This document shows, in pieces, positions 34,215 through 46,502 of a DNA stretch of 64,000 nucleotides (positions are counted from its first letter, which is position 1; each line of letters opens with the position of its first letter). The position numbers and the translations under genes are program-made. Below the pieces are notes generated by a model. It made no database searches and was not told where the DNA came from. It was given only the letters and a program-made list of their open reading frames with translations. The DNA comes from Agrostemma githago (Eukaryota > Streptophyta > Magnoliopsida > Caryophyllales > Caryophyllaceae). Location: contig OY288242.1 in assembly GCA_958450325.1 (NCBI GenBank), positions 67,388,062-67,452,061 on the forward strand. The letters are read 5' to 3'.

Positions 34215-35785
34215 AGGGTCCCTGATCGGAAGAAACGACAGGTGTTAGAACTCGCCTAAACTCGGTTTTGCGCAAATGCAAGAGAGATAGTCAAACTAGG
34301 TACGGCCCGGGGGCGGGAATGACTAAGATTCTATGACCGGGCTACTTAAACGTTAATCTGGACAAAATAACGACTGTGACCTAGACTCGACCACGAGACT
34401 CGAGCTGTACAAGGATAAGTCCGTAAATGGGGCGACCGTATTTGACCGTGCCGCGTGCTTGGACCAACCGTGGTGACCTAACCCTAGGTGACCCGAGTAT
34501 TCGTAGCGTGGGTACGACTCGAAGAAGGCATCATAAGGACGTCGGTGTAGGATGAACGTAAGGTACTCTCTAGGGTAACCGTGGTTGACTGCTCGGGTGG
34601 AGGGCAACCCCCTGAGTAAGGCTAGAGATTCAGATGGTGTGACATCTAAGTGACTCGAAAGTGGGATACGTGAGACAACCCATGCAAGACATGATCCTCA
34701 TAGCAACCGTGATTGATCGCTCAGCTGAAGGGTAGCCCCCGACTGGGACTGAAGACTTTGTTAAGACTCGAATGAGTGACCCTTAGACGTAAGGGTCACT
34801 GACCTTTTGTTGTAGGGCTACGCCTTATAAAAGGTTGACTCGGAAAAGACACTTAGACGGGTGACTTGTGAAAAGGTGGGCCTTCCTTAGGATTCGGCGA
34901 TGTGGGCCGAGTCCTGTTTGAAGGAAGGTCTATGTGAGACATTCCCAGACTTTTAGACTCGATTGTGTAAGTGGGCAAACCTTTGTAGGAGTATGTCCTA
35001 CGCAGGTGGGCCTTGCCTTAGTAAAATAAGACGGACTGGGATGGGGAGGAAACTCGTGATGTAAGATCGACAGAGTTTCGACCCTAGAGACTTCGACGAC
35101 TTATGACACGACCCGACACTGCTAAATACAAGAAGTCCTAAGAAGAGGAAGTTTTGAAATATGATTTTTTTTAAAAGCCCGAAAAAATTCGGGGAGAACC
35201 GACCCTTTCTTCGAGGAAAACGGAAAAGGTGGGCCGGGCGAAGGTTTGAAAATTTCGAAAATAATTTCGAGTTTCGAATTGGGCATAATACCGGCTAGAA
35301 AAAGGCAATTTTGAGTAAAATCATAAGTCCTAAATTCGGTATATGTCCGGGGTTTTGAAATTGGATATTTTGAAAAGGATGCAAATTTTGAAAATGACGG
35401 TTTTTGAAAAAGAAAGTGTGGATCAAGTAGCACGTAGTCATGGAAACAGTATAATGACACCATGTATGCTCTTAAGCTAAGTCTCAGTCAGTCTATAAGG
35501 GTCTATGCCAGTGTACATAGCCTATTCGAGAATCGGGGCGGACTTCCTAAGTCGAATTGAACTTAGAACATGTCGTAAAACCCATACGAATCTGCTATGT
35601 ACACCTTTAGACATATCCAATTTGGACTACATCAATGGTATAGTGGGACGTCGGTCACCAGTACCGGCCCGGGAAAGATGGGGTTATGCATGAACCGTAA
35701 AACTAAAACGCGTATTTTACTAGTCAAATGATTTCTATTCGAGTCTCACCCTGAGGATGCCGATGGTTAGTAACGCATCAGTTAA
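34215..35785 (-). other. Leader region of copy B
   Basis: Collinear with 7710-9160 of copy A. ORFs here (34353-34607 and 35122-35463) have no recognised domain and match non-coding leader sequence in copy A. Confidence 0.65.
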
Positions 35786-35803
35786 TTCCCAGCGGAGTCG
35801 CCA
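35786..35803 (-). promoter_or_regulatory. Primer-binding site of copy B
   Basis: The minus strand reads TGGCGACTCCGCTGGGAA three bases after the 5' LTR, matching copy A at 16 of 18 positions. Confidence 0.78.
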
Positions 35804-35806
35804 AAT

Positions 35807-38079
35807 TGTGGACATGACATAGGTCCACCCCGACGCGGCCACGCGCGGGTTTGGGGAGGCAAATGAATCTCCATATGAGAATGGATCGAATTGAAATTTA
35901 AATCGAAGTTGGAGTCGCCACCGAACTTTGTGGGAGTTCGGGCCCGTTCGAACCCACTCTATGTCGTAGTGGGCCGTATACAAAATACGGCCCATTTCCG
36001 ATGTCAGAGTTTATTGGGTTCGTCCCTTAGCATTTGATACTGATACCGACTTGATCGGATATCATGTATTGAATGACTCTCGTTGCCAATGGTTTCGGAC
36101 ATCCGGAAACCGAGGTTCTGAGTAAGGGGTGAGGGTACGTGTTGGGAAGTTCACAAAGAACACCCAACCCCGCCCGCACATTAGCGTCCTCTACTAGGAT
36201 ATCGATTGATGTTTTAATACGCGTGTTAGTTGAACGATGAAATGATATGCAAACATTTTTTTCCCTAAACATGCGAGAATTGAATGGGTTGCTAAGTCGA
36301 TTTAATGCAACTAAAATTAACGTCAAAGTTGTATTTTAGCATGTGAGGTTCGTTTTAGTCTAATAAAACAGAAGATAAAAAGAAGTTGCTAAAAAGATGA
36401 AAAAACGTGTTAGTAACGATCGAATAATAAAAATAAATATGATAATATGCATGATTATGAAAAAGGATTTTATGATACGTGATGGATTAAACACGTGTAG
36501 ACCGAGGTCGAAAAATATTTGTCGAAATCTGAAAATATGCCGAGAAAGCTGCTGTTTTATGTAAGAAACGATGTAAAATAAAAAAAGAGAAACGAGAAAG
36601 AAACGGGTCGCGGTTTACAGGCCCCCGCGCGACTCGCCTGGGAGGGGGCGCGACTCGCGCGGGTAGCTGTCTCGGCTCGGGTTTTTCGAAAGTCGTTAAT
36701 TTTAATAAATCGCGTACAAATATGGATTAATTTATACTCTATTTATATTTTCGATATTCGTTGTATCCGATATTCGATTATGAAATTGATATCAAATATT
36801 CGGAATGATTTTTAGAAAAAGTTTTTATAAAATCGTTTTGAAAAGAGATTGAACGAAAAGAAAAGAATGTTAATTCTCCGCGTTAAAATCGTCGTATTTT
36901 GTTTTAAAAAAGTATGTAACGATTTTTAGCATCAACGAGATTTAATTTAGTTCTTGTTACATACGATATTCGATTAGAGAATCGATATCGTATTTTAAGA
37001 ACGTTTCGTTATATATGAAAATAGTTTTAGTAATATCGATATTAGAAATAAAAAAACGATGAACGACCCATAAAAAAAACGATGACGACCGACGACCCGT
37101 AAAAAAAAACGAGAGAGAGAGAGAGAGAGAGAGAAGAAAGGAGAAGTCGGGTTGGATTACACCCTCAACCTACATGCTTTTGTTAACTCGGATCGGGGCT
37201 CGTCGGAATGTGGCTAAGGCACGGGAGCGTCGGGTTAATGTCGATGAGTTGTGGTGGTTTTGGTTTGGACGTGAAGGATGACGGATCTAAGGCCGGTTTT
37301 TTGTAGTCTCGGGTTACACTATCGGTTTCTCGATGCTAAGTGTGAGAGTCTCGAGGTGTATGAATAATTGGTTGATGTGTTGAATGTGTATGAATATTGT
37401 GTGTGTCGGGGATTATATGAATTAATCGTGTGTGAATAATGTGTATGAAAATTGTGTTGTGTGTTGTGTGCAAAGGGTCCTATTTATAGGAGAAGAAGGT
37501 TGAGAGAGGTATCTTTCTTGTACGACAAGAAATACCAATCGGGATAGGAAATGTAAGAAGTTGTGAGGAACGAGAATTCCGTTACTTGGCAAAGAAGAAA
37601 AGGGAACCAGCTGAAAACAGCCTGCTCGGCCGGGTATTCCATGCTCGGTCGAATGCTCGATTCGGTATTCGGATAGGATTCCTACTTGAGATCGAATTCT
37701 ACCTTTAACGGAATTGTTTAATATTTGTGTAGCTGATTTTTTGTGGAGTTTGAGCTCGAATCAGCCACGTGAGGTGACACGGCTGACTCACGCGTCTTGA
37801 GAAAATATCATTGACCGGGTTTGACTCGGTCGCTAAAAGACGGTTTTGCCCCTGGTGTCGGATTCGACCCAAATTAGTCTTATTTGACTCGAAACGACCC
37901 ACTGGGTCTGAATTTGAGGTTGGTTTTGTGAGATTTGTACTCCTTAAAAAGCCCAAGCTAAATATCCATGATTTCGAGCCCATTTCCGAGTACGTTAAAG
38001 CATGTTTGCGTCCGATCATCATCGGGTGTTTTTTGGAAACTGCTATAGACACCTGGCGGTCAAAATGTGGGTGTCTACA
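35807..38079 (-). repeat. 5' LTR of copy B
   Basis: 2273 bp, nearly identical to 28781-31059 by eye except for the shorter (GA)n tract at 37112-37133 and scattered substitutions. The hairpin at 36961-36993 is conserved. Confidence 0.92.
37481..37488 (-). promoter_or_regulatory. TATA box, 5' LTR of copy B
   Basis: Minus-strand TATAAATA; this would be the active promoter of copy B. Confidence 0.7.
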
Positions 38080-38974
38080 ATAATATTTAATTACAGTTTT
38101 ATACTCTATCAGTAATGATTATTACAAAAATAAAATATATTTCCGCTGGTATATACACTCTCGATATTTAGTATACACTGACGTAAATCATAAAGATTGT
38201 AAAATATACTTACCATATTAGTCATGAGGCTACATTTAAACGTTAATTTAGTCATTTTCGTGCATATATCATTTTCAAATTATGATTGTCTTTCATTTAT
38301 ACTTAAATATTTCAATTTGCACGTTAATTAAGTCAATCATTCCTAAATTATGGTTGCCTTTCATTTATATTAAAATATTTTAATTTGCACGAATGATTAA
38401 TAGTGTGATTATATTGGATAATTAGTAGTGGATCTGGCCATGTCAAGTTAACTAAATTTCAGTAGTACATAACCAAAGCATCAAAGGCTCAAATATGAGT
38501 CCAATACGAATAGGCGGAAAAATTATTGGAGAAGTTAATCTCTTACTCGTAGTAAGGAGATTGCACTGAATTTGTTATATTGCACATTTGCACAGAATCA
38601 AGAAGATTAATACGGAATATTATTTTCAATCCCCTACAATCTCGTATATTAGGGAAATATTTTCAATATTATATTGTTTATTACATTATGAGGATGACCC
38701 CTTGTGGCACCGAAATCTCAGTAATATATTAGGGATATTCGATTGGATTCGATTATTTAAATATTAATTTCTGTCAATATTGTTTATTTTCAATATTATT
38801 GTTACCATCTTAAATCATATTAGGGATATATACTACAATCTCGTAATATCCGTAATATAGACCTTAATTACAATCTTATATACTAATCTTATATATTTAT
38901 CTCAATCAAATATAACTTGATATCGTCTTATTTTAAGATGGGATCTTGTAATTTATTATAGTCATGATTATTAT
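38080..38974. other. AT-rich non-coding stretch
   Basis: No ORF or element boundary recognised. A roughly 55-bp near-repeat (GTCATTTTCGTGC... and TTTCATTTATA..TAAATATTT) occurs around 38255-38400. Confidence 0.45.
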
Positions 38975-39551
38975 AAGAGTAAATTAGAAATTACTCCCTT
39001 CAAAGATGTGTTTATTAAAATTTACTCTCTTATGAATTTTTTTAAATATATTACACCCAAAAAGATGCAAAACTTCAAAATTTACTTGCAAATCACTATT
39101 CCGATGAGTTTATGATTTTACTGACTGAAATGCCCTTCATTAATAGTACGCCCCTCCCCCACCCCACCTCATCCTCATTTTGCCTTTCCCAACTCTTTCA
39201 GTCCCAATTCTAGGAGAACCCAAAATTCCCAAATCGAAAATCACCAAACCCAAAACTCGAGCATCCATTCATCAATCAATTGTGGGTATTTTTTTTTACA
39301 AGTCTGCAGACTAAATGAGAGCATAAGGGAAGGGGGAAAGAAGGGTAGGAAGAAGAGAGGGGCACTTTCGGTATAAAAAATAGGAAACAAGCAAAATAAT
39401 TCAAACTCACCGGACTAACTCGCCAGAGTAGTGATTTTCAAGTAAATTTTGAAGTTTTGCATCTTTTTGGGTGTAAAATATTTAAAAAAATTCATAAGGG
39501 AGTAAATTTTAATAAACGCATATTTGAAGGGAGTAATTTCCAATTTACTCT
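38975..39551. mobile_element. Foldback or Mutator-like MITE with long inverted repeats
   Basis: Arms of about 130-140 bp (38975-39115 and 39420-39551) are inverted copies, for example AAGAGTAAATTAGAAATTAC against the complement of GTAATTTCCAATTTACTCTT. Flanks ATTATTAT and ATTATAAT may be an imperfect 8-bp duplication. The centre is C-rich with no ORF. Confidence 0.72.
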
Positions 39552-39885
39552 TATTATAATAATGAAAATCAATCTTAATTCATTTAGTCAAGCTTTAAAA
39601 AAAATTATAATTTGAGGATTGATTAGTAGTAGATAATTTGGTTACATTTTGGTTAATTAATAATTTAATAGCGTTAAAAATGGATTATTTTCTTAATTTT
39701 TTAATTAAGATATTGGAGTGTATAGCTTTAGGATTAATTTAGCGATAATTGAATCAATAAGATAGTTGGGGGTAATGATAGAGAAGAAGTGTACTACATA
39801 CTTAAGGTAAAGAGTTCGATTTGCATAACTCATTTTGCTTATTTTTCTAATTCCTTTTATTTTTGATGGTGGATAGCTTTCGGCG
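39552..39885. other. AT-rich non-coding stretch
   Basis: Nothing recognised between the foldback element and the next block of 305-bp repeat. Confidence 0.45.
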
Positions 39886-40340
39886 GGAAAAATTGGAGAA
39901 AAGTTATCTTTTAGTGATAAAGGGATTTTTTGTGCACGTTCCTATCGACCCAATTAAAACTCCGTACAATTTTGAGCCATTTTTATTTTATGGGCCCGAA
40001 GCTATGAAAAATGTGGTACTACCTCCGTTAAAATCCAAAATGCACATTTCTTTTTCTGACACTATTCACAACTAAAGAAAATCTTCGATATTCTCGACAA
40101 TCTATAAGAGAAAACATAGTCAGGTGGGATCTTGTTTGATTCATCTTTGTAAGTTGTTTATGAATATGTGTATTATTCACAATAAATCGAGTTGGTCGGG
40201 AGCTAATATCGAGTCACGTTTCAAATCAACCTGATTTTCATATCACATGACTATGTGTCTCCAGGATATACCATGTCCAATTTCACCCTCAGACGATAAA
40301 TATTAGTTGCTTTTACACGATAAATCGATTTTATGGTAGG
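39886..40340. repeat. Third block of the 305-bp repeat, with an inserted sequence
   Basis: Shares GACCCAATTAAAACTCCGTA, ATATGTGTATTATTCACAAT, GGATATACCATGTCC and the ACACGATAAATCGATTT end with earlier monomers. An extra stretch at about 40018-40165, beginning CTACCTCCGTTAAAATCC, interrupts it and may be a MITE. At 40344 it is cut by the Tat element's LTR. Confidence 0.65.
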
Positions 40341-40652
40341 GTAATGTTTCGGTCTTGAAACAATCAACTCCAAAACGGATTATGGAGCTTGAGTTCGTCT
40401 TACACTTGGGTCTTTGTATCTGTTACTCCTTCCCTTGACTTAGCGAATATCCTTGATTGTCTTAGGAATTTCTACTATGCAGAAGGAATAAACAGGGTCT
40501 CGTAGGTTTCCGAGGAGACCCGTTTGGATGCCTAAGTCAGTCTCCGGGAGACGTTACTAGTCGTTACTCAGGGAGAGTTAATAGGCTTTAATTGCAAGGA
40601 ATTTAGTTAGAGAGAGAGATTAATTTCCCCTTAATGAGGAACATTAAGGAGG

Positions 40653-40660
40653 TATTTATA
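40653..40660 (-). promoter_or_regulatory. TATA box of the Tat element LTR
   Basis: Minus-strand TATAAATA in CCTATAAATACC, correctly oriented for the gag-pol strand. Confidence 0.65.
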
Positions 40661-41412
40661 GGTTACCAGAAGAGAGAGGGAGAGAGAAAGGGAGAAGGAG
40701 CCTGACGGTCCAGTGGGATGGACATCCCTCATCCCCTCTTCTCTCCTTAGGCAGTAGCTGGAAATGGAGGTCCCTTTAGTTACGTCCAAGAGCGTGGAGG
40801 ACGCATGGTTGGCCCGTCTTCCTGCCCCGGGCGACGAAGTACCGAGGGTCGTATGTCTTCCGGGCTCCTCAGCTTGGGGGTCTGAAGCTCGGCTGAGGCT
40901 AAGCTCGGCATCTTTAGTGACGATGTTGGTGGCCTCGGGTCTTTCTGTCTGAGACGCTTGGCCGAGGGTCTGGATGAGCCCCTGCCGGGATTACCCAGAC
41001 TTCACCTGGACAAGAGATGATCCGGGCCGAGCAGCAGCGATATCGGCCCCATCAATTGCCCCTCAGTGGCCGGGAGGTACAGGTTCTCTGTCGGCTACCG
41101 AAGAGACGCTTGGAGTCGAAGTCGTACTACTGGCGACGCGGTGGGGGGCGTCATCATGCGTGCTCCCGCTCCTGGTTTGAGGGGGTGAGCCTCGTCCTTG
41201 TTCTAAGTGGTTTTTGCCCTTTTCCAAGACTTGGGATGTCTTGGCAGGCTCTCTTTTCTGCAGCCTTTTGGTGTGCTCGAGGCACTCGATTATTTGCCTC
41301 AGTAATCATCATGGAGGCAAAGGAAATCTTTTGGGTTGCGTTCCTTTTCGACACTTGTCATCCATCTTGAGGGTAATTGAGGTAATAACTCCTCACCCGT
41401 TTCCCCTTGGAG

Positions 41413-41420
41413 TATAAAAG
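41413..41420 (+). promoter_or_regulatory. Candidate antisense promoter TATA box
   Basis: Plus-strand TATAAAAG in GAGTATAAAAGAGG, followed by a pyrimidine-rich leader. It points toward the plus-strand extra gene at 46503-48858. The role is inferred from position only. Confidence 0.4.
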
Positions 41421-42589
41421 AGGAACGTATGAACTTCCGCTTCTCCATTCCATCACTTCTTTTCTTCCAAAAAGGACTTGGAAGGTTAACATTGTTTTCA
41501 TGAGGGGTGCGGTAGTAAAGACTAGGAAATTCTTTGGTCATCGCATGAAGTTCTGATATTGCCGTGTTGTAAATCAGATTATGAAAAGGTCTCTTCTTTG
41601 GGTGCAGCATTCAGATTTCGCACAAGGATCGGCTCGGCTTCTGGAGGCGATCTGTCGCCCTAGGAAATTGGCCTTTTTGCAGAAGGCTAAGCCCAACCTT
41701 TGCCAGCAGCCGGGGGTGCGACAACCAGAGGTGTAATGTCTGTGTACCCTGACTACGACCGGAGAACTAAGACCCCGACATTCCCGATTCAGAGTCTTCT
41801 CTGTCCACTTTACGTACTCCTTATTTTGAGAACGAAGAGGAGCAGTAGGGTCCCCTCTATTCTCCCATTCCTTCTCCTCCTCTTTCTTCTGAGTACAAGG
41901 AGATTCTAACGTTCTTTAGGAAGCTGAAGGACAACCCCAACGCCTACTCGAACCCAGAGATGGACAAGGGTAGCGGGCTGGACGAGGCGGAACTAGGATT
42001 TGGCACAGAAGACGTTCCGAATGACTAGGAGTGAGGCTCTGACTGGGGTGTTGGCGCAGCCAGCCCCAGAGAGCATCCTCTTCCTTACTCGAACGAGAGT
42101 CCTCACGAGCCTAAGGGCTAGCGTCTGTCACCGGGATAACAGATCCTATTGCGGAGGCGGTGCAATTAATGCATACTGACTTTGCTAGAGCCGAGGCAGC
42201 GTAGTATGTGAACTCAAGTGTTTTACTGGGTGGTAGTTTCCATTACTGGTATCCGATCTCGATTGCAACTCTCTTCATCTTTTTCTTTTACTTTGATGTT
42301 TTAGCCGATTGGTTGGCCAAGTCTGTAACTTTGATGTTTTAGCCGACTTGGTTGGCCGAGTCTGTAACTATCCTTATGAGGCCCTAGAGTAGCAGAGTTC
42401 ATGAATTACAGTAACACATTGTATGAGTCAAAGTAACATAGTCTATGAGTTAAAATGAACATTAGGATGTGTCAAAACAGAGAGTATGTTAGGCGGGAGG
42501 ATTTGGGAATTGAACAAACTTAGTTTTGAAGAAACGTGGTGTGGGAGAAAGGGTCGGTGAAAAAAAATTAATGGGAGAGAGAATATGAC

Positions 42590-42890
42590 AGTAGATAATT
42601 AGGGAGGAGAGAGAGAATGAAATATTTACCAAAATTTTGTCAGTTATTTCCTTAATTGACAAAACAAATCATAATCATTCATCTATCTCTAATTTAAGGG
42701 TTGATATGAGCACTCACGGACTCAATATGATAAGGGTTGATATCTCCACTTCTCATAATTGAGTCCGTGAGTCCTCACCTCCACCCTTAGATTAGAATAG
42801 ATGAATGATTCTGATTTGTTTGGATAATTAAAGCAAGTGACTATATTTGGCAAATATCTCATTCACCCCCTCTCTCTTCTTAATTTACTC
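42590..42890. repeat. Foldback element with long inverted arms
   Basis: AATCATTCATCTATCTCTAA and CACTCACGGACTCAAT on the left are inverted at 42760-42830 (TTGAGTCCGTGAGTCC, AGATGAATGATT). The arms continue outward more weakly through AGAGAG-rich tracts. A related piece appears at 43560-43640. Confidence 0.65.
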
Positions 42891-43189
42891 ATCATTTAAT
42901 CTTCTCCCTATCAAAAATAATTATTATTATCTCTCTTCTCACAAACATGTATTATGATTTTCATTTAAAAAATTTTGAATCGTTATTATATAGAACTAAA
43001 AAATAAAAATTACTGTATCTCTTTCTCTCCTTAATTTATTTTGTGTTACTCTTATTATATAGAACTGTTACTCTGGATAAAGTTTGGTGTTACTGTAAAC
43101 AACATCATGCAAATATGCTTACATTGATTTCGGAGTTATATGCTCTCAACACATAACAGAAATATTATAACTCAACATATAATAATGTT

Positions 43190-43445
43190 ACTTCAACGTT
43201 ACAAACGTGTTACTCTAATAGATACTTTGTGTTACTCCAACATTACAAACTTTTACTCTAATAGATATTTTTTGTCCAAAGTTACAAATGTGTTACTCTA
43301 ATAGATACTTTGTGTTAGTTCAACGTTACAAACGTTTACTCTAATAGATATTTTTTGTTACTCCAACACTACAAACGTGTTACTCTAATAGATATTTTGT
43401 GTTACTTAAATGTTAGAAACGTGTTACTCTAATAGATACTCCTTT
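43190..43445. repeat. Tandem repeat of about 42 bp, six copies
   Basis: GTTACTCTAATAGATA then TTTTGTGTTACTCCAACGTT recur about six times with substitutions. Confidence 0.85.
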
Positions 43446-43645
43446 CTTTGTTTCACATGAATATTGAATACTGATTGTGTTTCCTATTTTGTTCGATGTT
43501 ATTGCCTTAAATACTTATTATTGCATTAAATACTTAATGGATGAATCTTTTATCATTTTAATCTCAACCATCTATCTATTAAGTTTTAATGGCTTAGATT
43601 AGGACTTACGGACTCAAAAAATATTAAGGACTCATCTGAACTCAC

Positions 43646-43708
43646 CTCTCTCTCTCTCTCTCTCTCTCTACATACATACATACATACATACATACATACA
43701 TACATACA

Positions 43709-43744
<36 letters not shown>

Positions 43745-43757
43745 TATATATGTATAT
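43646..43757. repeat. Compound microsatellite (CT)n(ACAT)n(AT)n
   Basis: CT repeats, then about 17 units of CATA, then an AT run. The minus-strand ORF across it is just the repeat translated. Confidence 0.95.
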
Positions 43758-43759
43758 GA

Positions 43760-45913
43760 GGGGAGATCAAATAAGGGCATATTACATAGGTAAGGGCATA
43801 AGTTCCAATCTCAGTCGTCAGATTAAATAGAGATGGATGGCTGAGATTGAGTGATATATATAATTATTTTTAAAAAAAATAAAAAGCAATGTTTACGGTT
43901 TCCATGCATACCTCTTTTTCCCACCACAATTGATTACTCTGCTCTCTCTCCAACCCATCTCCACGATTCCATTACTACTCCACCAAACTCCTCTTCAATC
44001 TCAGTCTCCATTACTACTGCTCTTCAATCTCCGCCCTTTTTTTCCCTTCAATCTCCGTCGAAGCACCTCCAGTTCTTCATCTCCATTACACTTCTTCATT
44101 TCAGGTAAATCTTACTGTTAATTTCGCATATTGAGACCAGTAATCCCTAATCTGAAATTCGAGTAACCCTAATTTGAAATCTTAGTGTTAATTTTGTACT
44201 AAGATTATGGTTTTTTATGTTTACAATCAAAAAAGTTAGGGTTTTTTATGTTTGCAATTGAAGTTAGTTTAAAATCAAAAAAATTAGAGGTTTTAGGTTT
44301 AGAATCGAAATTCCTTATAAATCATAAAAGTCAGGGGTTTTTTAGGTTTAGAATCGAAGTTCGTTTAAAATCAGATTAAAATACTGTTAGGCTGATTTCG
44401 TTTAATATTAAAAAAAATTAGAGGTTTTTGTTTGTATTGTTGTGGGTTTTGTTTCATATTTGAATTTGATCGTAATCAATTGAATTAATTTGTCTGATGA
44501 TTTCATATAAAAAAATGGTTGAATTTGATCGTAAGTGATCGATTTGTTTGATTTCATATCAATGAACTGGTTGAATTTAATCGTAAGCAGTTGATTTGAT
44601 TTGACGATTTCATATCAAAACAATTGTTGAATTTGATCGTAAACGATCGATTTGTTTGATTTCATATGAAAATTAAAAACTGGTTGAATTTGATTTGGTT
44701 GATGATTTCATATCAAAAATCTGGTTGAATTGATGAATTTGATCGTAATTACGATGATTTGGAATAGAATTGATGAACAGTTAACATGAAAACTAACATA
44801 CAATGGACATTACATGAACAAATTCGCAGCACAACGATGTGCAGCTCAGTCAGCATGATGTTCATATTCTTGAATGTACTGAAGATGAAAAATATATGGG
44901 ACACGTATAATGAAGTTTCAGAAGATGAGAGTTGAAGTTCTACGGTCTTGGAATTGAAGTTTCAAACATACAGTAGAATATATGAGAAGAAGAGAAATGA
45001 ACATTTTACCATTTAAGCGTGTGGTAGATTGTTTTGAATGTACACCAGTTAACTATGATGTTCTACATGTAATGTACTGAAGTTGCATTGCAGCTGAATT
45101 AAAGTTTCAAACAAACTGTTATTTAAATATTGAAAGTCATGCATTGCAGATGCAAGTATACGTGTTTTGAAGTCTCAGAAGCTTAGAGTTGAAGTTTCAT
45201 AAATTGCGAGTTGGAGTTGTAAAGAATTTGAATTAAAGTTCCAAGCGTGTCGTTGTATGTTTTTACAAAGAAATAATGTTCAACTTTCCATCAGTTATAT
45301 ATATATAAAGTTGTAATTGTTGTGATTTGAAGTTCTAAAGTGAATGAGTTGAAGTTATAAAGTGAGTTTGTTGAAATTATAAATACTGTAGTATTCGACG
45401 TTATGAGCTAAAGATGAAAGTATGTGGGAGACGAGTTCTAAAATTTCAGAAAGTGAGAGTTGAAGTTGTGTAGTAATTGAATTAGAGTTTCAAGCGTACA
45501 GATGAATATTTTGTCAGAAAAAACTTCGTATTCAATATTTTAAGAAGACGCTATCATTCATAATTACGTTTTACGGAACTACTGATGAAAACGCTTTTAT
45601 TTAAAGAATGATTTAAATTTCGTATTCCATATTTGAAATAGAATTTACTGAAAAATATTTGAATAAATTAGAATTAACAAGTGAATAGTGACATGTAGAA
45701 AAAAAATAATAACATTGAATAATTGAATGAAAAATGTTGGAAGTTGGGAAGAGACATAATATTTATTGGCAGCATTGGAGTCAACATTGGAGTCATTACT
45801 ATTAATTTCTATTAGTTTCTAAACTCAATCTCAGCCATTCATCTAAATTAATCTAATGGTAAGGATTTGGACTTATGCCCTTAAACCAACCCATGCCCTT
45901 ATTAGAACTCCCC
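43760..45913. mobile_element. Mutator-like non-autonomous element with 95-bp inverted repeats
   Basis: The left end GGGGAGATCAAATAAGGGCA and the complement of the right end GGGGAGTTCTAATAAGGGCA match, and the match continues for about 95 bp through GGATGGCTGAGATTGAGT. The interior (about 2 kb) has no transposase. It contains a C-rich 43920-44107 leader followed by CAG|GTAAAT, like a plant 5'UTR exon and splice donor, then degenerate tandem phrases (TGGTTGAATTTGATCG near 44510-44760, GAGTTGAAGTT near 44930-45480). Flanks are microsatellites, so no clean target duplication can be read. Confidence 0.7.
43920..44107 (+). promoter_or_regulatory. Possible leader exon and splice donor inside the Mutator-like element
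   Basis: Pyrimidine-rich sequence with many CTTCAATCTCC phrases ends TTCATTTCAG/GTAAATCTTACTG, a good plant splice donor, then AT-rich intron-like DNA with GTTAGGGTTTTTTATG. Plant Mutator-like elements often start their transcript this way or carry a captured gene leader. No downstream coding exon was found. Confidence 0.4.
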
Positions 45914-45919
45914 CCCCCC

Positions 45920-45980
<61 letters not shown>
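45910..45980. repeat. Palindromic microsatellite (C)n(CT)n(TA)n(GA)n
   Basis: CT repeats, TA repeats and GA repeats in a row make one long near-perfect palindrome lying between two inverted-repeat elements. Confidence 0.95.
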
Positions 45981-45981
<1 letters not shown>

Positions 45982-46208
45982 GTAGGTTCAAATAAGGTCA
46001 AAGTCTATATTACAGTTACATATGACATACGATAAAGTTGCATTTGTTCAAAATTGATATGTAACTATAACATTCAGCACTTTTATCACTCCAAGTGATA
46101 AAGTGCAACTTTATCACTCATCTCGTGTAACTTTAAGCACTTTTTTGTGTAACTTTAACACTGGAACTTAGGAACTTAAAAACGTTGTTGACCTTATTTG
46201 AACCTACC
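45981..46208. mobile_element. Foldback MITE next to TA/GA microsatellites
   Basis: GGTAGGTTCAAATAAGGTCA on the left is inverted at 46190-46208 (TGACCTTATTTGAACCTACC with one base change). The terminal (GA)n and (TA)n runs on both sides resemble those of the larger element at 43760-45913, and both share TCAAATAAGG near their ends. Confidence 0.8.
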
Positions 46209-46213
46209 TCTCC

Positions 46214-46255
<42 letters not shown>

Positions 46256-46256
46256 C
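46209..46256. repeat. Microsatellite (CT)n(TA)n
   Basis: CTCTCT run followed by about 12 TA units, mirroring the (TA)n(GA)n on the other side of the adjoining MITE. Confidence 0.95.
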
Positions 46257-46502
46257 CTTCTCTCCCCCCAATTCACCACTTTTGGCACCCTAAACTTCAC
46301 CCTCCTTCGCACAAAACTTCTCACTCTTGCGCTAGGGTTCCAGATCTCCTTTCATCCTCCCGTCATCCCTTAGGCTTGGTGGCTCAGATGCTTAGGTTAG
46401 ATTTCTTTCCTCTTCTTTTTCCTTGCGCGATTTTCTTAGTGACTTCCCCCTTTCTTCCCGTCCCCCTCCCTTGTATCGAAAGGAGAGTGCGAGAGAGTGA
46501 GA

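Larger units (their letters stand above)
28781..38079 (-). mobile_element. Tat/Ogre-like non-autonomous LTR element, copy B
   Basis: LTRs at 35807-38079 (5') and 28781-31059 (3') on the minus strand are flanked by ATAAT (28776-28780 and 38080-38084). The primer-binding site at 35786-35803 and the purine tract beside 31060 fix the orientation. The 4.7-kb interior has one long ORF, a gag C-terminal remnant (33537-34214), and a 28-bp tandem array, but no protease, RT, RNase H or integrase. It is the same family as copy A in opposite orientation and lacks copy A's CACTA insertion. Confidence 0.92.
40345..42385 (-). repeat. 3' LTR of the Tat element and adjoining sequence (inner limit uncertain)
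   Basis: The first 243 bp match 57539-57781. A minus-strand TATA box lies at 40653-40660, which makes the remaining R-U5 about 280 bp. The GC-richer sequence up to about 42385 is probably U3 or 3' untranslated DNA, but without a full second LTR its end cannot be placed. A plus-strand TATAAAAG at 41413 and a 46-codon open frame ending FGTEDVPND (41900-42030, plus) hint at remains of an antisense gene. Confidence 0.6.

Noticed and set aside
40764..41610. Several overlapping ORFs on both strands in GC-rich DNA
   Set aside because: No recognised domain, and the ORFs overlap each other on both strands; GC-rich sequence gives long open frames by chance. Kept only as probable LTR/U3 DNA.
43586..43780. 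ORF with repeated YVCM and RERERE
   Set aside because: Translation of the CATA and CT microsatellites.
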